NCBI GenBank assembly: GCA_018262715.1
Contig: JADFDS010000042.1
Coordinates: forward strand, 62,001 to 126,000
DNA length: 64,000 nt
Origin: Bacteroidota bacterium
Lineage (GTDB): Bacteria > Bacteroidota > Bacteroidia > Bacteroidales > VadinHA17
Direction: 5' to 3'
The notes beneath the pieces were generated by a model. That model saw nothing but the letters and a program-made list of their open reading frames with translations, did no database searches and was not told the DNA's origin. A program made the position numbers and the translations under genes. Shown piece by piece: positions 49,120 to 59,935 of the stretch. The first letter of the stretch is position 1; each line of letters starts with the position of its first letter.

Positions 49120-50463
49120 TTATTCCTTCCTGAACCTGATGGTTGTGGATTCATTGATCCAGCCGCCCACCTGGTAGGAAGCGCCCTCCTCGACGAGGCT
49201 TCTGAAGAAGGCTTCCTCCTTTGTGGGGAATAGCCTTGAATATATTCCAATCCGCTCGTCAACCTGTTCCTTAAGGGTGGGATCAGTGTTTCTTGCCCTG
49301 ATGAGGTAGTCAACCACCACCCAGTAAACGGTCTGGTTCTCGAATGTTTCGCCAATCCGTGACCCGGCATATGCTTCAGCGATGATGAAAAGGGCATTGC
49401 CGTTGGTGGGATCGAGCGAGAATGCAGCTCTTGCAAAGTCACGCGCAGCCTGCTTGCTGTCTGACGTCAGCTCAAGGGTGGCCAGTTTGGTAAGCAGTCC
49501 TGATTTGACTTTGCTGTCAGTCTCCAGGTCAATGGCTTCAGTGTAGTATTTTTCGGCCTCGTTGTATTTCTTGCGGGCCAGGTTCATTTCAGCCAGCTGA
49601 GCCGCTGATGATGCACTCGGATCAGAGCGGTAAAGATTGGTGGCTGCCTTGTAGTAAAGCTCCGAGTCCTTGCATCCGGTTTCACCGAGCAGGGTGAGCA
49701 CCTTCCTGAGCATGGCGGTGTCACCGGGGTTGTTATCAACACCGGCGGTGAAGAGATGCTCAAGGTTCTCACATGAGGCGGCGCCGCTGGACCGGAAGAC
49801 TGCGTCAATGTTCTTCCTGGCTTCAGTAAAGCGTGCGTCACCGGGTTTGCGTGAAAGCTGGTTGTCAACCACCTTCATTGACTGTGAGTACGCAGTGATA
49901 ACCTCAGGCGCCTCAATAAGCTTGAGGGCATAGCATTTTGCCGTGATGGCCATATAGAGACTTGAGTAGGTATGGTCAAAGCTCTGGGGCGATGTCTCCA
50001 TCACACCCTTGATGATATCATAGCACCTCCTGGCGTAGTCGGCATCATTCCCCCCGAACTCGTAAAGGGCAAATGCCTTTCGGAGGTTGTTTGCGGGCTC
50101 TTCGTTGAAATATTTGGTCCGCTGGTCAAGGATCATCATTACAGTGTCAATGTAAGCCTTGTTTCCCGTCTTGCGGAAGAACTCCTTGAACATTGTCTCA
50201 CCCTTAATGTAAGTGTTCTTTGATGATCCGGGACACTCATAGAAAACCGGTCTCCAGAACTGAACAGCCATGTTGTAGTCCTTGTTCTCATAGTAGGTTG
50301 AATAGAGGGATGTATTGCGCAGGCACCTCGTGCTGTCCTCGCCTCTTCCGAACGGTGTGCCCGTTTCAACACCCTTCTGGGCCTGGAGGGCCAATGAAAA
50401 CACTGACAGAAGCAATCCGGTGAAAATCGTGCTGGTTGTTCTTTTCATCTCTTTCTTATTCAT
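49120..50463 (-). CDS. Tetratricopeptide repeat protein
   Basis: Signal peptide and TPR-like helices (SAAQLAEMNLARKKYNEAEKYYTEAIDL; AARDFARAAFSLDPTNGNALFIIAEAYAGS). Confidence 0.75.
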   Translation of the reverse strand: MNKKEMKRTTSTIFTGLLLSVFSLALQAQKGVETGTPFGRGEDSTRCLRNTSLYSTYYENKDYNMAVQFWRPVFYECPGSSKNTYIKGETMFKEFFRKTGNKAYIDTVMMILDQRTKYFNEEPANNLRKAFALYEFGGNDADYARRCYDIIKGVMETSPQSFDHTYSSLYMAITAKCYALKLIEAPEVITAYSQSMKVVDNQLSRKPGDARFTEARKNIDAVFRSSGAASCENLEHLFTAGVDNNPGDTAMLRKVLTLLGETGCKDSELYYKAATNLYRSDPSASSAAQLAEMNLARKKYNEAEKYYTEAIDLETDSKVKSGLLTKLATLELTSDSKQAARDFARAAFSLDPTNGNALFIIAEAYAGSRIGETFENQTVYWVVVDYLIRARNTDPTLKEQVDERIGIYSRLFPTKEEAFFRSLVEEGASYQVGGWINESTTIRFRKE

Positions 50464-50466
50464 TTT

Positions 50467-51738
50467 TTAATCATACTGCCTTTTAACGAACCAGTAATCA
50501 TACAGATTCAGGCTGGCTCCGACCGATACCCTTGTTTCCTGCGGTATACTCCCGTTCCCTCCCCTGGTTGACAGGTCTACCGTCAGTGAGATTCGTGATC
50601 TCGATCTTTTCATTGGTATACCTGTTCCAAAAGTTATGCCGTACTCTTTCAGCTCATCTCCGCCAAACAGGGTGTAACTCTCACCATAGCGGCATCCTAT
50701 GCGGTATTCAACACGGTCAAAAAAACTGTAATTTGAATATCTCTCAGGTATGTATTCTGCCCCGGCATGGAGTGCAAGTGCATCAGTATAGGTTCCATAG
50801 GTCCCCGGCAGTGATGCTTTGGTCCAGCGTGTATATACAATGTCTGCCCCGGCCGTCAGCTTGTCAACCTTGCCGAGTGAGAAGCCTGCCCTGAGTGACT
50901 GTGGCATCCGGCTGGTGGTTGAGAGTTTGCCGTAGGTAAGGGTGTCAAATGAATATATGGAGTTGGAGACCGTCGAGTATCTCATTATAATATCCTCGTT
51001 GTTTGTCTTCAGGTCATATGCAGGCGTGTAGGTCAGCCCGGCATTGATGAACCTGCCCCCTGAAAGATTGAGCATGAACTGTACCGATGCATCGTAACCG
51101 AATCCCCTCATTCCTGATGTACCCTGCTTCCTGGTATTATAATAATTGTTGTCACCTGTGAACACAAAGTCATTGATCCTGGTCTCCTCCCCGAACATGT
51201 AGAAGACATTAGCGCCGACCGAGACGAAGGGAAGGACCCGGACTCCTGTGCCAAGAAGAGCCTTCTGGAATCCGCCGCTGCCGTTATGCAGTTCGTAAAT
51301 GGAGCCGGTCACTCCGGTGCCTTCTGACTTGTATCCGATATCATATGATCCGTTGGCATAAGGCAATACCGCAGCAGCAACGCCCCAGCCCTTCATTATC
51401 GGAAATCCCATCATAAGATGAGAGAAGGTCATGTCCTGGGAATTGTATCTGAGGTCATCTCCTTTCAGCTTTGCCACGGCGTAATCAATGCCGAAGTCGA
51501 AAAGGAAGGAGGTTGTGTCAGTGCTGCTGTACGACGCAGGCGTAAGGTAGTTCAGCGTGAGGTTGTCCCTGATGCCGCTGCTGATGCCCCCCATGGCCCG
51601 CGTTCTGAAAGCTCCCTGAAGCTCCAGGGTGCCGATTCCGTACCTCGCGAAAGGTGTATTGACTGTTTTCTGACCTGCAGCTCCTGTAGCCAGGAGAGCA
51701 AGGAGACTTATCATAATTGCTCTTATGCCCTTATACAT
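50467..51738 (-). CDS. Outer-membrane beta-barrel protein
   Basis: Signal peptide and FadL/OmpP1-like pattern (NTPFARYGIGTLELQGAFRTRAMGGISSGIRD...). Confidence 0.72.
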   Translation of the reverse strand: MYKGIRAIMISLLALLATGAAGQKTVNTPFARYGIGTLELQGAFRTRAMGGISSGIRDNLTLNYLTPASYSSTDTTSFLFDFGIDYAVAKLKGDDLRYNSQDMTFSHLMMGFPIMKGWGVAAAVLPYANGSYDIGYKSEGTGVTGSIYELHNGSGGFQKALLGTGVRVLPFVSVGANVFYMFGEETRINDFVFTGDNNYYNTRKQGTSGMRGFGYDASVQFMLNLSGGRFINAGLTYTPAYDLKTNNEDIIMRYSTVSNSIYSFDTLTYGKLSTTSRMPQSLRAGFSLGKVDKLTAGADIVYTRWTKASLPGTYGTYTDALALHAGAEYIPERYSNYSFFDRVEYRIGCRYGESYTLFGGDELKEYGITFGTGIPMKRSRSRISLTVDLSTRGGNGSIPQETRVSVGASLNLYDYWFVKRQYD

Positions 51739-52450
51739 TTGTTTCCAGTAAAAAGTTCAATCCCTCCGTTACCAGGTCAGGGTAGTGAAGCAATCTGCCT
51801 CCTGCCAGCGGCGTGACCAGACCGCTGTCTCCGCCCGTGATGACCGCAACGGAATTATGGTGTTTTTCCTCGAATGTGCGAATATACTCAATTATTTCAT
51901 ACACCAGGCCTGTTATAACACCGCCAGCAATAGCATCTTCCGTCGTTTTGCCCGGGAAGGTGAACCCGGTTCTCTTTGTCACCAGGGGCAGTCTCCCCGT
52001 GAATTCATGAAGCGCCCGGAACCGCATTGCCAATCCCGGTGAGATGCTTCCTCCCCTGTAAACTCCGCCGGTCACCTGGTCAACTGTCAGGGCGCTGCCG
52101 GCATCAATCACCAGCAGGTCAGCTCCCGGATGATGATCAACAGCCCCTGCTGCGGCGGCGAGACGGTCAGTGCCGAGAGTCTCCGGTGTCGCGTAGTCTA
52201 TTGCGAACGGGTATTGTGACTGTGAGGTGAGGTGATGTACCCTCCCGGCCCTGGTGCGAAGCCAGTCAAGCAGCCCCAACGGATCACCGCCAACACTCGA
52301 GACAATTGCACCGGAAAGCCTGCGACGCCCCGTGAACATGCCAATCATCTCCGGATCAGTACTGCCAAACCGTTCCTGGCTTATTATCACACCCTTGCTG
52401 ACAAGCGCTGCCTTGACTGAAGTGTTTCCGATGTCAATTATCAGGTTCAT
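51731..52450 (-). CDS. coaX: Type III pantothenate kinase
   Basis: MNLIIDIGNTSVKAALV, GTDRLAAAAGA, LLVIDAGSALTVDQV, GGSISPGLAMRFRAL. Confidence 0.95.
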   Translation of the reverse strand: MNLIIDIGNTSVKAALVSKGVIISQERFGSTDPEMIGMFTGRRRLSGAIVSSVGGDPLGLLDWLRTRAGRVHHLTSQSQYPFAIDYATPETLGTDRLAAAAGAVDHHPGADLLVIDAGSALTVDQVTGGVYRGGSISPGLAMRFRALHEFTGRLPLVTKRTGFTFPGKTTEDAIAGGVITGLVYEIIEYIRTFEEKHHNSVAVITGGDSGLVTPLAGGRLLHYPDLVTEGLNFLLETNV

Positions 52451-52453
52451 CAG

Positions 52454-55400
52454 TTAATTTGCCTTTGAAGCCTGAGCCGACTCATGCCATGCGAGTATCG
52501 CTGTGAAAAGGTCAATGGCCTGCACCACGGTGGTGACACTCCTGACCGTCAGGCTCAGCTTGTTGTTGTTCTGTTTCACTGACATGTTGCCCTGTCTCCT
52601 GTTGACATAGTTCATCACCGACACGAACAGTGGCGAACGATAGAACTGCGACGACTGGTCCGTCACAAAGTTAGCAATCAGTGTGTTATTTTTAAGAATT
52701 ACTTTTTCAATTCCTGTCCGGGCTGCTGCCCATTTGAGCCTGACCAGCTGCAGCAGCGCCAGCGCAGGTGGCGGAGGCGGCCCGAACCTGTCCGTAAGGT
52801 GTGACTCATAGGCTTTAAGCCCTGCCTCATCCCTGATATCATTGAGCTCCTTGTAGAGCCTGATTCGCTCAGGTATGTTGGAGACGTAATCATCGGGGAA
52901 CATTATCTCGAGGTCAGTCTCTACCGTCACATCCTCAACAAATTGTTTCGGTTTTTCCTCGGCAGCGTGCTCCTTCTTCTCCGCCGGCCCGGGGAAGAGG
53001 CCGCCGAACTCCTCATCCTTCAGCTCCCTGACAGCCTCGTCAAGAATCTTCTGGTAGGTTTCATAACCCACGTCGGCTATAAAGCCGCTCTGTTCACCTC
53101 CGAGGAGGTTCCCTGCACCGCGTATGTCAAGGTCCTGCAGTGCGATATTGAATCCGCTGCCAAGCTCATAGTTCTCCTCTATGGCCTTGAGCCTGCGCCT
53201 TGCGTCACCGGTCAGGACCGAGAGCGGGGGAGTGAGCAGGTAACAGAAGGCCTTCCTGTTGGAACGGCCCACCCTGCCACGAAGCTGATGAAGCTCGGAA
53301 AGGCCGAAATTATGAGCATCATTGATGAAAATGGTATTGGCATTGGGGATATCCAGGCCCGATTCAATGATTGTTGTTGCCAGAAGCACATCATAATCGC
53401 CGCGTATGAAATCAGACATGACGTTCTCTATCTCATCACCCTCCATGCGGCCATGTACAACGGCAATCTTTATCTCCGGACAGAAGTGGAGCAGGGAGGC
53501 TTTCACCTCCATAATGTTTTCTATCCTGTTGTTGATGAAGAAAACCTGCCCGTTACGGCTAACCTCGTAAACTATTCCCTCGCGGATAATATCCTCATTG
53601 AAGCCGTGAAGCTCGGTGATGATGGGCATCCTGTTGGGGGGAGGAGTGCTGATCACTGACAGGTCACGGGCTCCCATCAGCGAAAACTGCAGTGTCCGGG
53701 GTATGGGTGTGGCGGTAAGCGTGAGGGTGTCAACACCGGCTCTGAGCGTCTTGAGCCTCTCTTTCGCGGCTACGCCGAAGCGCTGTTCCTCATCGATGAC
53801 GAGCAGACCCAGGTCCTTGAACATCACCTCTTTGCCGGTGAGTTTGTGGGTTCCCACGATAATGTCAATTTCGCCGTCGGAGAGTTGTTTGAGGATTTTC
53901 TTCTGTTCCGCGGGCTTGCGGTGCCTGCTGATGTAATCAACCTTGCAGGGGAAGTTCTCAAGCCGGGACGAAAAGGTTCTGAAATGTTGCAGCGCCAGAA
54001 TGGTCGTAGGTACCAGCACCGCGGTCTGTTTACCGTCAGTGGCTGCCTTAAATGCCGCCCTGATTGCTATCTCGGTCTTGCCGAATCCCACATCACCGCA
54101 TATGAGGCGGTCCATCGGCACCGGGGCCTCCATATCCTCCTTCACAGCCACGGTGCTGGCTAGCTGGTCAGGCGTATCCTCCCAGATGAATGAGGCTTCC
54201 AGCTCGCGCTGAAGGTATGAGTCGGGCGAGTAGGCGAAACCGCCGGAGGCTTTTCGCTTTGCGTAAAGAAGAATCAGGTCGCGGGCAATGTCCTTTACCT
54301 TCTTCTTCGTCGCCTGTTTTACCTTTTGCCAGGCCCCTGTGCCCAGCTTGTTGATGCGCGGCGGGGTGTCATCCTTGCCCTTGTACTTGGAGATGCGGTG
54401 CAGGGCGTGGATACCAACGTACAATATGTCATTATCCTTGAATACCAGCTTGATGGCTTCCTGCATCCTGCCGTTGACCTCAATCTTCTCCAGCCCGCCA
54501 AACCGGCCGATGCCATGGTCTGTATGTACAACATAATCACCAGGGTTGAGATCAGTCAGCTCTCTTACGGTCATGCTGTCACGACGAGTGAAGAAGCCCC
54601 TGATACGGAACTTGTGATAACGGTCAAAGATCTGATGATCAGTGTAAACGGCTATCTTAAGGTCATGGTCTGTAAAGCCCTGATGCAGGTTGAGCAGGAG
54701 GGGAGTGAACTGAACTGCCGGATCGGTCTCTTCGAAGATCTCCTTCAGGCGCTGTTCCTGGACCTCGCTCTCTGAGATGATGAAGTTGCTGTAGCCCTCC
54801 TGAACGTTTGAGGCAAGCTTTGATGTCAGCAGGCCGAAGTTCTTGTTGAATGCCGGCTGTGGCTCGGTGCGGAACCCGATGTTGACTGTATCAGGGTCCT
54901 GCCTTCCCCTGCCGAAGAAGATACGGCGGTGACGCGAGCAGAGTTCTTCGAGGTGACGGCCTGTGATGATAATGTCACGCCGGTCGGATATCTCTCCCTT
55001 CGAGCTTCGGCTCCGGGCCTGCGCCCATATGTTGTCAGTCTTCTCAACGATGTAGTCAAAATTGTCGCTCCAGATGATTGATGACGGGGGAATGAAATCG
55101 ATGAAGCTGTCAGCGCTCTCCTGGAAGGCAAGCAACTGGATGTCAGGAATGACCTGTATCTCATCATGAAGCTGCAGGGAAAGCTGGTCATCCGGACTGA
55201 ACGAACGAATTGAATCAACTTCCTCGCCGAAGAAGTCTATCCTGTAAGGTTTGTCCGCTGAATAGGAAAAAAGGTCGGTGATGCTTCCCCTGACTGAATA
55301 CTGGCCAGGCTCATAGACAAAATCAGTACGCCGGAAGTTATATTCACGGAGGACCTCCTCAAGGAACTCGATGGAGAGTTTCGCTCCTTTTTTTATGAAG

Positions 55401-55831
55401 AAGGTGTTTTTCTTAAGGCTTGATTTGCTGATGACCTTCTCCATGACCGATTCGGGGTAGGTGACGATGATGCATTTTCTTCGCCCCGAGCTGAGGAAAT
55501 TGAGTACCTCAGCCCTGAGAATGATGTTGGCGGGCTCAGTCTGGTCATACATCACTGACCTTTTGTAAGTTCCCGGGAAGAAGAAGATGTTGTCATCACC
55601 CATGAGTGATGTGAGGTCATTGTAGAAGTAGGCAGCGTCTTCCTTTTCGGGAAGCAACACCACGTGTGTCGTGGGCTGCTGTGACAGTGCCCCGGCCATC
55701 ACAATTGAACGTGACGAGCCTGTCAGCCCGTGTATCGTCACCGGTTCTGCGCTGTCACCAGCCAGCAATTCCTCAAGCCTGCGGAATGATGGATGCTGCC
55801 TGTAAATGTCCCTGAAAACGGTGCTGGCCAT
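52454..55831 (-). CDS. mfd: Transcription-repair coupling factor
   Basis: DYVVHTDHGIGRFGGLEKI, LICGDVGFGKTEIAIRAAF, DLGLLVIDEEQRFGV, LTLTATPIPRTLQFSLMGARDLS; start at 55831 (ORF to 55861). Confidence 0.97.
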   Translation of the reverse strand: MASTVFRDIYRQHPSFRRLEELLAGDSAEPVTIHGLTGSSRSIVMAGALSQQPTTHVVLLPEKEDAAYFYNDLTSLMGDDNIFFFPGTYKRSVMYDQTEPANIILRAEVLNFLSSGRRKCIIVTYPESVMEKVISKSSLKKNTFFIKKGAKLSIEFLEEVLREYNFRRTDFVYEPGQYSVRGSITDLFSYSADKPYRIDFFGEEVDSIRSFSPDDQLSLQLHDEIQVIPDIQLLAFQESADSFIDFIPPSSIIWSDNFDYIVEKTDNIWAQARSRSSKGEISDRRDIIITGRHLEELCSRHRRIFFGRGRQDPDTVNIGFRTEPQPAFNKNFGLLTSKLASNVQEGYSNFIISESEVQEQRLKEIFEETDPAVQFTPLLLNLHQGFTDHDLKIAVYTDHQIFDRYHKFRIRGFFTRRDSMTVRELTDLNPGDYVVHTDHGIGRFGGLEKIEVNGRMQEAIKLVFKDNDILYVGIHALHRISKYKGKDDTPPRINKLGTGAWQKVKQATKKKVKDIARDLILLYAKRKASGGFAYSPDSYLQRELEASFIWEDTPDQLASTVAVKEDMEAPVPMDRLICGDVGFGKTEIAIRAAFKAATDGKQTAVLVPTTILALQHFRTFSSRLENFPCKVDYISRHRKPAEQKKILKQLSDGEIDIIVGTHKLTGKEVMFKDLGLLVIDEEQRFGVAAKERLKTLRAGVDTLTLTATPIPRTLQFSLMGARDLSVISTPPPNRMPIITELHGFNEDIIREGIVYEVSRNGQVFFINNRIENIMEVKASLLHFCPEIKIAVVHGRMEGDEIENVMSDFIRGDYDVLLATTIIESGLDIPNANTIFINDAHNFGLSELHQLRGRVGRSNRKAFCYLLTPPLSVLTGDARRRLKAIEENYELGSGFNIALQDLDIRGAGNLLGGEQSGFIADVGYETYQKILDEAVRELKDEEFGGLFPGPAEKKEHAAEEKPKQFVEDVTVETDLEIMFPDDYVSNIPERIRLYKELNDIRDEAGLKAYESHLTDRFGPPPPPALALLQLVRLKWAAARTGIEKVILKNNTLIANFVTDQSSQFYRSPLFVSVMNYVNRRQGNMSVKQNNNKLSLTVRSVTTVVQAIDLFTAILAWHESAQASKAN

Positions 55832-55897
55832 TGATTTTGTCTGAGGGTGCAAAATTAACAAAGCCGAAGCTCACCGCAAAAAGAAAGCGATGAACTT

Positions 55898-56902
55898 TCA
55901 GCAGCACATTCCCACAAGCTTCCTGATCATATCAGGTGATCCGCAGTAGAATGGAGTCCGCTGATGAAGGCTTTCGGGTTTCAGCGAAAGGATTCTCCTC
56001 GTGCCGTCGGTGGCAACGCCGCCGGCCTGTTCGATAATGAACGAGATCGGATTGCATTCGTAAACCAGCCTCAGCTTCCCGGAAGGGTAACTGATTGAAG
56101 GCGGATAAAGAAAGATGCCCCCGGTCAGCATGTTGCGATGCACATCGGAGACCAGGGAGCCGATATACCTTGAGATGTAAGGCCGTTTGGTGGCAGGATC
56201 ATTCTCCTGACAGTATTTGATATATTTCTTTACCCCTTCAGGGAACTTGATATAGTTACCTTCATTGATTGAATAAATCCTTCCTGTTTCCGGCGTCTTC
56301 ATGTTCGGGTGCGAAAGACAGAACTCCCCGATGGTAGGGTCAAGGGTAAAGCCATTAACCCCGTTGCCGGTGGTGTAGACCAGCATGGTGGATGACCCGT
56401 AGATAACATAGCCGGCAGCAACCTGCCTGCTTCCCTCCTGGAGGAAATCTGCGATTGAGACCTCCTCATCACGTTCAGTGACGCGGCGGTAAATGGAAAA
56501 GATTGATCCGACCGATACGTTTACGTCAATGTTGGATGAACCGTCGAGCGGGTCGATACAGACCACATACTTGCCCCGGGAAGCAAACTCCCCGGTGAAG
56601 ACGACCTCGTTCTGGTTCTCCTCGGAGGCGATACCCGCACACTGGCCTGACGATTTAAGGGCATCGATGAATACCTCATCAGCATAACGGTCAAGCTTCT
56701 GCTGTTCCTCGCCCTGCGGGTTTTCAGCTCCGGCCCTGCCCAGTATCTCTACCAGTCCGGCTTTGCGGATCTTGGCGTTGACCATCTTGGCAGCTGTGCC
56801 GATGTGATGAAGAAGGCTTGACAACTCCCCCTGTGCGAAGGGAAAGTCTTTCTGTTTGCTGATGATAAAGTCATTCAGACTGGTGATATCATAACTTGGC
56901 AT
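55898..56902 (-). CDS. fbp: Class 1 fructose-1,6-bisphosphatase
   Basis: [62 protein letters not shown]. Confidence 0.97.
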   Translation of the reverse strand: MPSYDITSLNDFIISKQKDFPFAQGELSSLLHHIGTAAKMVNAKIRKAGLVEILGRAGAENPQGEEQQKLDRYADEVFIDALKSSGQCAGIASEENQNEVVFTGEFASRGKYVVCIDPLDGSSNIDVNVSVGSIFSIYRRVTERDEEVSIADFLQEGSRQVAAGYVIYGSSTMLVYTTGNGVNGFTLDPTIGEFCLSHPNMKTPETGRIYSINEGNYIKFPEGVKKYIKYCQENDPATKRPYISRYIGSLVSDVHRNMLTGGIFLYPPSISYPSGKLRLVYECNPISFIIEQAGGVATDGTRRILSLKPESLHQRTPFYCGSPDMIRKLVGMCC

Positions 56903-56929
56903 ACTGAAGATGTTTTGGTTTGTCGTTTG

Positions 56930-57541
56930 TCAGTTCAGGTCAGCCCGGAAAGCAGCCCTGTATGCATAAACCTTCCCCGTGTTGTTGTATAGCTCATAAC
57001 CGAAAGTGACAGACTTTGCCCTTTTTTCAACCCTGTTGTCCTCCGGGAAATAGTACCAGTCTTCTGTAAATGAGATCTTCCCGATCTTCGTTCTGTCATT
57101 TTTAAACTCACTCTCAATCTTTTTTACATCGGCAGGGCTGAGTGGTGCGCCGCTGTGATAATCATAAACAGTCATGCTTCCGTCATAGATACGGCTGAAT
57201 ACAGCGTCAACGAGGACCTGGCCGTTATATCCGGCCACCTTTTCCACCTCCCATGGATCACCTTCTGGATCCGGCTTTATGATTACCTCGGTGACTATGT
57301 CGCTGGCAATGAGCACTGCGCCGGCATGGAGCTCAGTGCCGGCACTGCGGTTCAGTGCGGTGCTGCTGTCCGCCCCGGCCCGGTTCATCGCTGAGGTTCC
57401 TCCCTGACTTTTCGTGTTGGCGCTATCTCCGGCCTCAGTTCCGCCAGCACCGGCAGTGGAGGCCCCTCCTTTTTCCCTGCCTCCCTCCCCGCACGAGGTG
57501 AAAAGTGCAATGAGTATGATAAACAAAGCAATTCTGTTCAT
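56930..57541 (-). CDS. Hypothetical lipoprotein with low-complexity linker
   Basis: MNRIALFIILIALFTSCGEGG (lipobox), G/A/S/T-rich linker, then a folded-looking domain. Confidence 0.65.
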   Translation of the reverse strand: MNRIALFIILIALFTSCGEGGREKGGASTAGAGGTEAGDSANTKSQGGTSAMNRAGADSSTALNRSAGTELHAGAVLIASDIVTEVIIKPDPEGDPWEVEKVAGYNGQVLVDAVFSRIYDGSMTVYDYHSGAPLSPADVKKIESEFKNDRTKIGKISFTEDWYYFPEDNRVEKRAKSVTFGYELYNNTGKVYAYRAAFRADLN

Positions 57542-57553
57542 AATGCTTCTCTT

Positions 57554-58912
57554 TTATCTTTTGAAACGGAGCATCTCCGGTGCCCTGCGGCCTGTCAGCC
57601 CGCCTTCCTCAAATACCGGCACCCCGTTAGCAAATACTGTTATGACGCTGCTTCGGAAAGTGGTTCCTTCCAGTGGCGACCATCCGCACTTGTAAAGGAT
57701 GTTACCTTTATTGACCGTCCATGGTGCCGCAGGATCGACAAGGACCAGATCAGCCTTGTATCCTTCCCTTACAAAGCCCCGGTCCGTGATGCCGAAGAGC
57801 AATGCCGGGTTATGGCACATCTTCCTCACCACCAGCTCCGGATTGAGCTCGCCCCGGTGGCACAGCTCCAGCATCATCACCAGTGAGTGCTGTACAGTGG
57901 GACCGCCCGAAGGTGCCTTGAAATAAGGGGCACTCTTCTCCTCAAGAGTGTGGGGAGCATGATCTGTGGCTATAACGTCAATGAGCCCCTTCCTTACGGC
58001 ACTTAACAGCGCTTCCCTGTCGGCTGCGCTGCGCACCGGGGGATTCCATTTGACCAGGTTTCCTTTGGAAGCATATGAGCTGTCATCAAACCAGAGGTGA
58101 TGGACGCATGCTTCGCCTGTGATCTGCTTCGCGGAAGGATCGGCTCCGGGTGTCAGCAGTTGTGTCTCCTCCGCAGTCGACAGGTGGAGCAGGTGCAGCC
58201 TCGCACCGCCATGGCGGGCAAGACCAACTGCAGTTTCCGATGAGGCTATGGCGGCCTCGCGGCTTCTGATCAGCGGATGAAATGCCGGATCTATAGTTAC
58301 ACCGTACTCTTCGCGGTATGCGGCGATATTGGCCTTGATGATCTTCTCATCCTCACAATGGCAGGCCACCGGGATCTTCCTGAGTCTGAATATGGCTTCC
58401 AGCGTTGAGCTGTCACTTACCAGCATGTTGCCGGTGGAAGCACCCATGAAGAGCTTGAAGGCAGGCACCAGTGATGGATCTGCCATGCGGAGCTCATCTA
58501 TGTTGCTGTCAGTGGCCCCGATGTAAAATGAATAGTTGATCACAGATTTTTCTGCTGCCAGCCTGTTTTTCCCTTCCCACTCACTGATGGAAATTGTCTG
58601 CGGCAGGGTGTTTGGCATTTCCATGAACGATGTCACCCCTCCGGCTGCAGCGGCAGCGCTCTCGCTGGCAATGTCCGCCTTATGCGTCAGCCCCGGCTCC
58701 CGGAAATGGACATGATCGTCGATGATGCCGGGCATGAGCCATAACCCTGACGATTCAATCATCTTTGTCCCGGCGCCTGAAGGAGCCTTCCCGGGTGGAA
58801 AAATTCCGGCTATGCGGTCACCCGCAATCATGACATCCGCCTTCCGCATGCTCTCTTCATTGATGAGCAGTGCGTTGCGGATAACTGTTTTGTTCTCTGC
58901 TTTTTCCTGCAT
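57554..58912 (-). CDS. pyrC: Dihydroorotase
   Basis: LMPGIIDDHVHFREPGLTHKADIASESAAAAAGGVTSFMEMPNT, VIATDHAPHTLEEK; start at 58912 (ORF to 58963). Confidence 0.94.
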   Translation of the reverse strand: MQEKAENKTVIRNALLINEESMRKADVMIAGDRIAGIFPPGKAPSGAGTKMIESSGLWLMPGIIDDHVHFREPGLTHKADIASESAAAAAGGVTSFMEMPNTLPQTISISEWEGKNRLAAEKSVINYSFYIGATDSNIDELRMADPSLVPAFKLFMGASTGNMLVSDSSTLEAIFRLRKIPVACHCEDEKIIKANIAAYREEYGVTIDPAFHPLIRSREAAIASSETAVGLARHGGARLHLLHLSTAEETQLLTPGADPSAKQITGEACVHHLWFDDSSYASKGNLVKWNPPVRSAADREALLSAVRKGLIDVIATDHAPHTLEEKSAPYFKAPSGGPTVQHSLVMMLELCHRGELNPELVVRKMCHNPALLFGITDRGFVREGYKADLVLVDPAAPWTVNKGNILYKCGWSPLEGTTFRSSVITVFANGVPVFEEGGLTGRRAPEMLRFKR

Positions 58913-58922
58913 GATAAGACGG

Positions 58923-59657
58923 TCAGGCGACTGTCCTGGCCGGCTTCCGGAAGATACTGACAATTTTCATACGGAGAACACCCCACATGGCTTCGCCGAA
59001 GATGCCTCCCGACATTTTTGAGGTTCCCGCTTTCCGGTCAGTGAAGATTATCGGCACTTCAACTATTTTATATCCCAGTTGCCATGCTGTGAACTTCATC
59101 TCAATCTGGAAACCGTACCCGACAAGCCTTATATGTCCCGGATTGATATTCAGCAATACCTCGCGGCGGTAGCATTTGAAGCCTGCCGTTGTGTCCATGA
59201 TCTTCATGCCGGTCACCAGTCTCACATACATCGAGGCGATGTATGACATCAGCACCCTTCCCATAGGCCAGTTCACGACGTTAACGCCGGAGATGTACCT
59301 TGAGCCGATTGCCAGGTCAGCACCGCCGTTCTCACAAGCATCCCAGAGCCTGACAAGGTCATCAGGATTATGGGAGAAGTCTGCGTCCATCTCGAATATG
59401 TAACTGTAGTCTCTCTGCAGTGCCCATTCGAAACCTGCGATATATGCCCTGCCGAGCCCCATCTTGCCGGGTCTTTCGAGAAGGTGGAGGTTGGGAAATG
59501 AGACCATCATTTCCTTGACTATTGAGGCTGTACCGTCAGGAGAGTTGTCATCAATGACCAGTATGTCAAATGGTACGGATAGACCGGTTATTGCTCTGAC
59601 GAGGCCGGGGATGTTCTCCCGCTCGTTGTAGGTGGGTACTATGACAAGATTTGGCAT
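58923..59657 (-). CDS. Glycosyltransferase family 2, dolichol/polyprenol-phosphate mannosyltransferase-like
   Basis: LVIVPTYNERENIPGLVRAI, VIDDNSPDGTASIVKEM, FEMDADFSHNPDDLVRL, DRKAGTSKMSGGIFGEAMW. Confidence 0.93.
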   Translation of the reverse strand: MPNLVIVPTYNERENIPGLVRAITGLSVPFDILVIDDNSPDGTASIVKEMMVSFPNLHLLERPGKMGLGRAYIAGFEWALQRDYSYIFEMDADFSHNPDDLVRLWDACENGGADLAIGSRYISGVNVVNWPMGRVLMSYIASMYVRLVTGMKIMDTTAGFKCYRREVLLNINPGHIRLVGYGFQIEMKFTAWQLGYKIVEVPIIFTDRKAGTSKMSGGIFGEAMWGVLRMKIVSIFRKPARTVA

Positions 59658-59775
59658 ATTGATCCGCTATGAATGCGAAGTTAATTATTTTTATTACTCT
59701 GTCCCGCAATACCATGCTGAACCTGGGTCCAGGGCTTTGGTTTTGGCAGGGCTGAAAAAATATTTTTGAAAAAAT

Positions 59776-59806
59776 TTTGGATGTTTACAAGGAAGCGTTA
59801 CTTTTG
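59776..59806 (+). promoter_or_regulatory. Bacteroidetes-type promoter of the tRNA operon
   Basis: TTTG (59776-59779), 19 nt, TACTTTTG (59799-59806; TAnnTTTG). Confidence 0.75.
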
Positions 59807-59856
59807 TCACCCCAAATGATTCAAAAACGGGGTGTTCTTTATAGTGTGCGCTTATC

Positions 59857-59930
59857 AGTCCCATAGCTCAGTTGGTTAGAGCGCTACACTGATAATGTAG
59901 AGGTCCCCAGTTCAACTCTGGGTGGGACTA
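59857..59930 (+). tRNA. tRNA-Ile(GAT)
   Basis: Cloverleaf: AGTCCCA/TGGGACT acceptor, GCTC/GAGC D stem, CTACA-CTGATAA-TGTAG anticodon arm, CCCAG-TTCAACT-CTGGG T arm. Confidence 0.95.
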
Positions 59931-59935
59931 CAGGA

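Noticed and set aside
52943-53659. 238-aa plus-strand ORF inside mfd
   Set aside because: Antisense to the conserved mfd helicase region.
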